A DNA stretch of 17,805 bases, taken from the NCBI GenBank assembly GCA_021826035.1, contig JAKBBE010000048.1, positions 1-17,805 on the forward strand, given 5' to 3'. Shown piece by piece: positions 15,742 through 17,805 of the stretch. The stretch's first letter is position 1. Each line of letters starts with the position of its first letter. This DNA is from Pseudomonadota bacterium (GTDB taxonomy: Bacteria > Pseudomonadota > Gammaproteobacteria > Steroidobacterales > Steroidobacteraceae). The notes under the pieces were generated by a model, which worked only from the letters and a program-made list of their open reading frames with translations, searched no databases and was not told the origin of the DNA. A program made the position numbers and the translations under genes.

Positions 15742-16160
15742 TATGCTGCTGCCAACCCGACTGTGGGGTGGTCGTGTAAGACCGGACTTCCGCGCACGTC
15801 AGTGGCCTTCCCTGGACGGGGTGAGGCGAATTGGTCTGTTCATGCGGTTCGAGTCCGGCTCCGCGTAAGGTGAGTCGGGCTCAATACTTCGAGACCTTTC
15901 CGTGGACAGCCCGTCTTCCGCCGAGGGCTTGGCCCGACGCGCAATGTGTACCGCCAAATTGGCTTGCGGGCATAAGAAGGGTCTCCTCGACGCGCTGCAG
16001 TCGCACGCTGAGCGGGAAGGGTATGGCCGGCAGGCGGTCCGCAACGGAAGGGATGGTCGTTCCGTGGCGGCGGCACGTCGGCTTCGGTCGGTAGGCTGAA
16101 ATCGTAGTCGTCCTGGCTCTACCCGACCGGGGGCGCTGGGCCGCGCTTACGGTCATGAAG
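15742..16160. other. 419-bp gap between hipB and the fic promoter
   Basis: No gene supported. Open frames on both strands have unfamiliar translations. An 11-base tRNA T-arm-like string GGTTCGAGTCC is present at 15846-15856 but no cloverleaf can be drawn around it. A sharp shift from GC-rich to AT-rich sequence occurs at about 16160. Confidence 0.4.
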
Positions 16161-16179
16161 AGTAAAATTTTTCGTACAT

Positions 16180-16238
16180 ATTTAACTAGACATGCTCGCT
16201 AGTTAAATCTCTTGCCATATCAGCAACACTAGTTAAAT
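16180..16238 (+). promoter_or_regulatory. fic promoter region with three CTAGTTAAAT boxes
   Basis: The 10-bp box occurs three times: inverted at 16180-16189 (ATTTAACTAG) and direct at 16199-16208 and 16229-16238 (CTAGTTAAAT). The first two make a perfect inverted repeat with 9 bp between arms; the last two are exactly 30 bp apart. A plausible promoter is TTGCCA (16212-16217) and TAAATT (16234-16239), spacer 16 bp, so box 3 would cover the -10 and box 2 would lie just upstream of the -35, the layout of a repressor operator. The leader to the ATG at 16303 would be about 55 nt. Confidence 0.6.
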
Positions 16239-16302
16239 TTAATACACCATGTTTAAATAACGGAGCCCGCCGGCAAAGCCGTTTAGCCCTGGGACCAAAG
16301 CG

Positions 16303-17484
16303 ATGAAGCGGGATCCGTTCGGAACATACATTGAGACGACCATCCTGGGCGAGACCGTCCGCGCCTTCGTGCCCCCGGCGCTGCCTCCCGATCCGCCTCT
16401 GGTCCTTATGTCGGGGTCTCAGCGTGCGCTGGATCGAGCGATGCTCTCCCTCGGACGACTCGACGGCGCCGCGGCGACGATGCCGGATGTGGACTTGCTG
16501 CTCTATACATTCGTCCGCAAAGAGGCAGTTCTCTCCTCCCAGATCGAAGGCACCCAATCCACGCTGGATGAACTGCTGGCACACGAGGTCGCGGCGATGC
16601 CCGGCGCACCGGGTGATGACGTACGGGAGGTCTCACGCTACGTCGACGCAATGAACCACGGCTTGGAGCGAATGGCCGGCGGCTTCCCACTCTCGACCCG
16701 GCTGTTACGCGAAATGCACGGCATCCTGCTCGCCGACGGCCGCGGCGCACAGAAGCAGCCCGGCGAGTTTCGCCGCTCCCAGAACTGGATCGGAGGTACG
16801 CGGCCTGGCAATGCGGCCTTCGTGCCGCCACCGCCAACTCACCTGGATGCGTGTCTCACGAATCTCGAGCGGTATTTGCACGAACCGGCAACTCCCGTCG
16901 CGAAAGCCGCCCTCGCCCATGTGCAGTTCGAAACCATTCACCCATTTCTGGACGGTAACGGCCGTGTCGGGCGCTTGCTGATCACGCTCATGCTGTGCCA
17001 CGACAATGTCTTGCACAAACCACTGCTGTATCCCAGCTTGTATTTCAAGCAGCACCGGCAGCAGTACTACGCGGAGCTGAACGCGGTCCGTGCGGAGGGA
17101 GACTACGAGCGCTGGATCGACTTTTTTGCGGAGGCCATTCGTCACAGCGCAGAGGTCGCGATCGAAACCGGCCGACGTGTAACGCAGGTGTTCCGCGAAG
17201 ATCGAATACAGCTACGTGCGGCGCCCCGGATTGCTGGCTCGCTGCTCCTGATCCAGGAGGCGCTGCAGGCCAAGCCTGTCGCCACGGTGGCGACACTGAG
17301 AGAGGCTACGGGGCTCACGACGCCGACGGTCAACTCGTTGCTGCGCGAGCTGCAGTCGCGCGGGATCATCAAGGAGTCCACGGGACGTGCTCGAGATCGG
17401 GTGTACGTCTACCGACGTTACCTCGAGGCGTTGGCAGCCGAGGAGGAGGCACCCATGAATGTCGCCGAGGCACCCGGCGGGTGA
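16303..17484 (+). CDS. fic: Fic-domain AMP-transferase, class II, with C-terminal winged helix
   Basis: This 393-residue protein has an N-terminal Fic_N-type region, a Fic core and a C-terminal winged helix. The catalytic motif HPFLDGNGRVGR (213-224) is complete, with His213 as base and Arg221/Arg224 for the phosphates, so transfer of AMP from ATP to a hydroxyl side chain is expected. An inhibitory helix SSQIEG (78-83; Ser78, Glu82, Gly83) precedes the core and matches the class II (S/T)xxxE(G/N) pattern, in which Glu blocks ATP gamma-phosphate binding until relieved. Residues about 310-375 (LREATGLTTPTVNSLLRELQSRGIIKE) form a DNA-binding winged helix. Size and order resemble Shewanella SoFic. 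ATG 16303 follows GGGA at 16291-16294, and an in-frame TAG upstream limits the start. No separate antitoxin gene is adjacent, consistent with built-in inhibition. The target protein is unknown. Confidence 0.94.
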   Translation: MKRDPFGTYIETTILGETVRAFVPPALPPDPPLVLMSGSQRALDRAMLSLGRLDGAAATMPDVDLLLYTFVRKEAVLSSQIEGTQSTLDELLAHEVAAMPGAPGDDVREVSRYVDAMNHGLERMAGGFPLSTRLLREMHGILLADGRGAQKQPGEFRRSQNWIGGTRPGNAAFVPPPPTHLDACLTNLERYLHEPATPVAKAALAHVQFETIHPFLDGNGRVGRLLITLMLCHDNVLHKPLLYPSLYFKQHRQQYYAELNAVRAEGDYERWIDFFAEAIRHSAEVAIETGRRVTQVFREDRIQLRAAPRIAGSLLLIQEALQAKPVATVATLREATGLTTPTVNSLLRELQSRGIIKESTGRARDRVYVYRRYLEALAAEEEAPMNVAEAPGG

Positions 17485-17653
17485 AGGAACTTCGGATCAG
17501 CCGGAGGCAACGGGTTGAACGAATCTGGACGCGCGATAGAGGCACCGTATGCGGATCGTGCAGCACAAAGCCGATCCACCTATCGCTTGCCAGGCGTGAC
17601 CCCGCCGCATGAGCTGGGCTGCGGCGCTTCTGATCCATGGGGCCAGAACACTG

Positions 17654-17755
<102 letters not shown>

Positions 17756-17805
17756 AATCAATGGTCTTCCCGGTCCGTGCCATGGTCGGTGCACGGCAGC
17801 AGGGC

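Noticed and set aside
15846..15856. GGTTCGAGTCC, a T-arm-like string suggesting a tRNA
   Set aside because: No acceptor, D or anticodon stem can be paired around it, and no CCA follows.

Overview
The window reads as high-GC chromosomal DNA of a proteobacterium, most likely a gammaproteobacterium. The grounds are a DeaD-type RNA helicase with a DbpA-like RNA-binding domain, a DUF2058/YaiL-family gene, a bacterial RIO kinase, GC-rich third codon positions and a tRNA-Pro(CGG) that encodes its CCA end. A Xanthomonadales- or Steroidobacter-like source is a guess; genus cannot be read from the sequence.

Layout. Bases 1-400 are a leader with a perfect 14-bp palindrome (66-79). Bases 401-4141 (+) encode a large soluble c-di-GMP protein with five PAS domains, a GAF, a degenerate GGDEF and an intact EAL. 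Facing it on the minus strand is a two-gene unit: a RIO kinase (6086-6937) followed after 5 bp by a DEAD-box helicase (4266-6080). After a 761-bp stretch with no convincing gene come an arginase-superfamily protein (7699-8496, +) and a secreted protein of unknown function (8754-9443, -). Next is a tightly packed sensory operon (9697-12189, +): a LytS-type histidine kinase, a membrane protein that looks like a kinase stripped of its phospho-acceptor His and ATPase domain, and a LytTR response regulator.

The right third (12190-17805) is looser and looks accessory in part. A DUF2058 gene (12891-13421, -) lies among long non-coding stretches. A hipA-hipB toxin-antitoxin pair (14121-15691, +) and a Fic AMP-transferase with a C-terminal winged helix (16303-17484, +) each have an AT-rich promoter region carrying repeated short boxes, unlike the GC-rich surroundings. 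The window ends with tRNA-Pro(CGG) (17679-17755, -). About 50 bp spanning the 3' end of this tRNA and its downstream flank recurs at 86% identity at 12786-12835, so the DUF2058-hipAB-fic segment lies between two copies of a tRNA-end repeat. This resembles an old integration footprint, but no integrase is present.

Main themes: signalling by c-di-GMP breakdown and by a three-component LytSR-like system; RNA and ribosome maintenance (RIO kinase with DeaD); and post-translational toxins (HipA kinase, Fic) with what look like self-regulated promoters. No CRISPR array, insertion sequence, rRNA or phage structural gene was seen.
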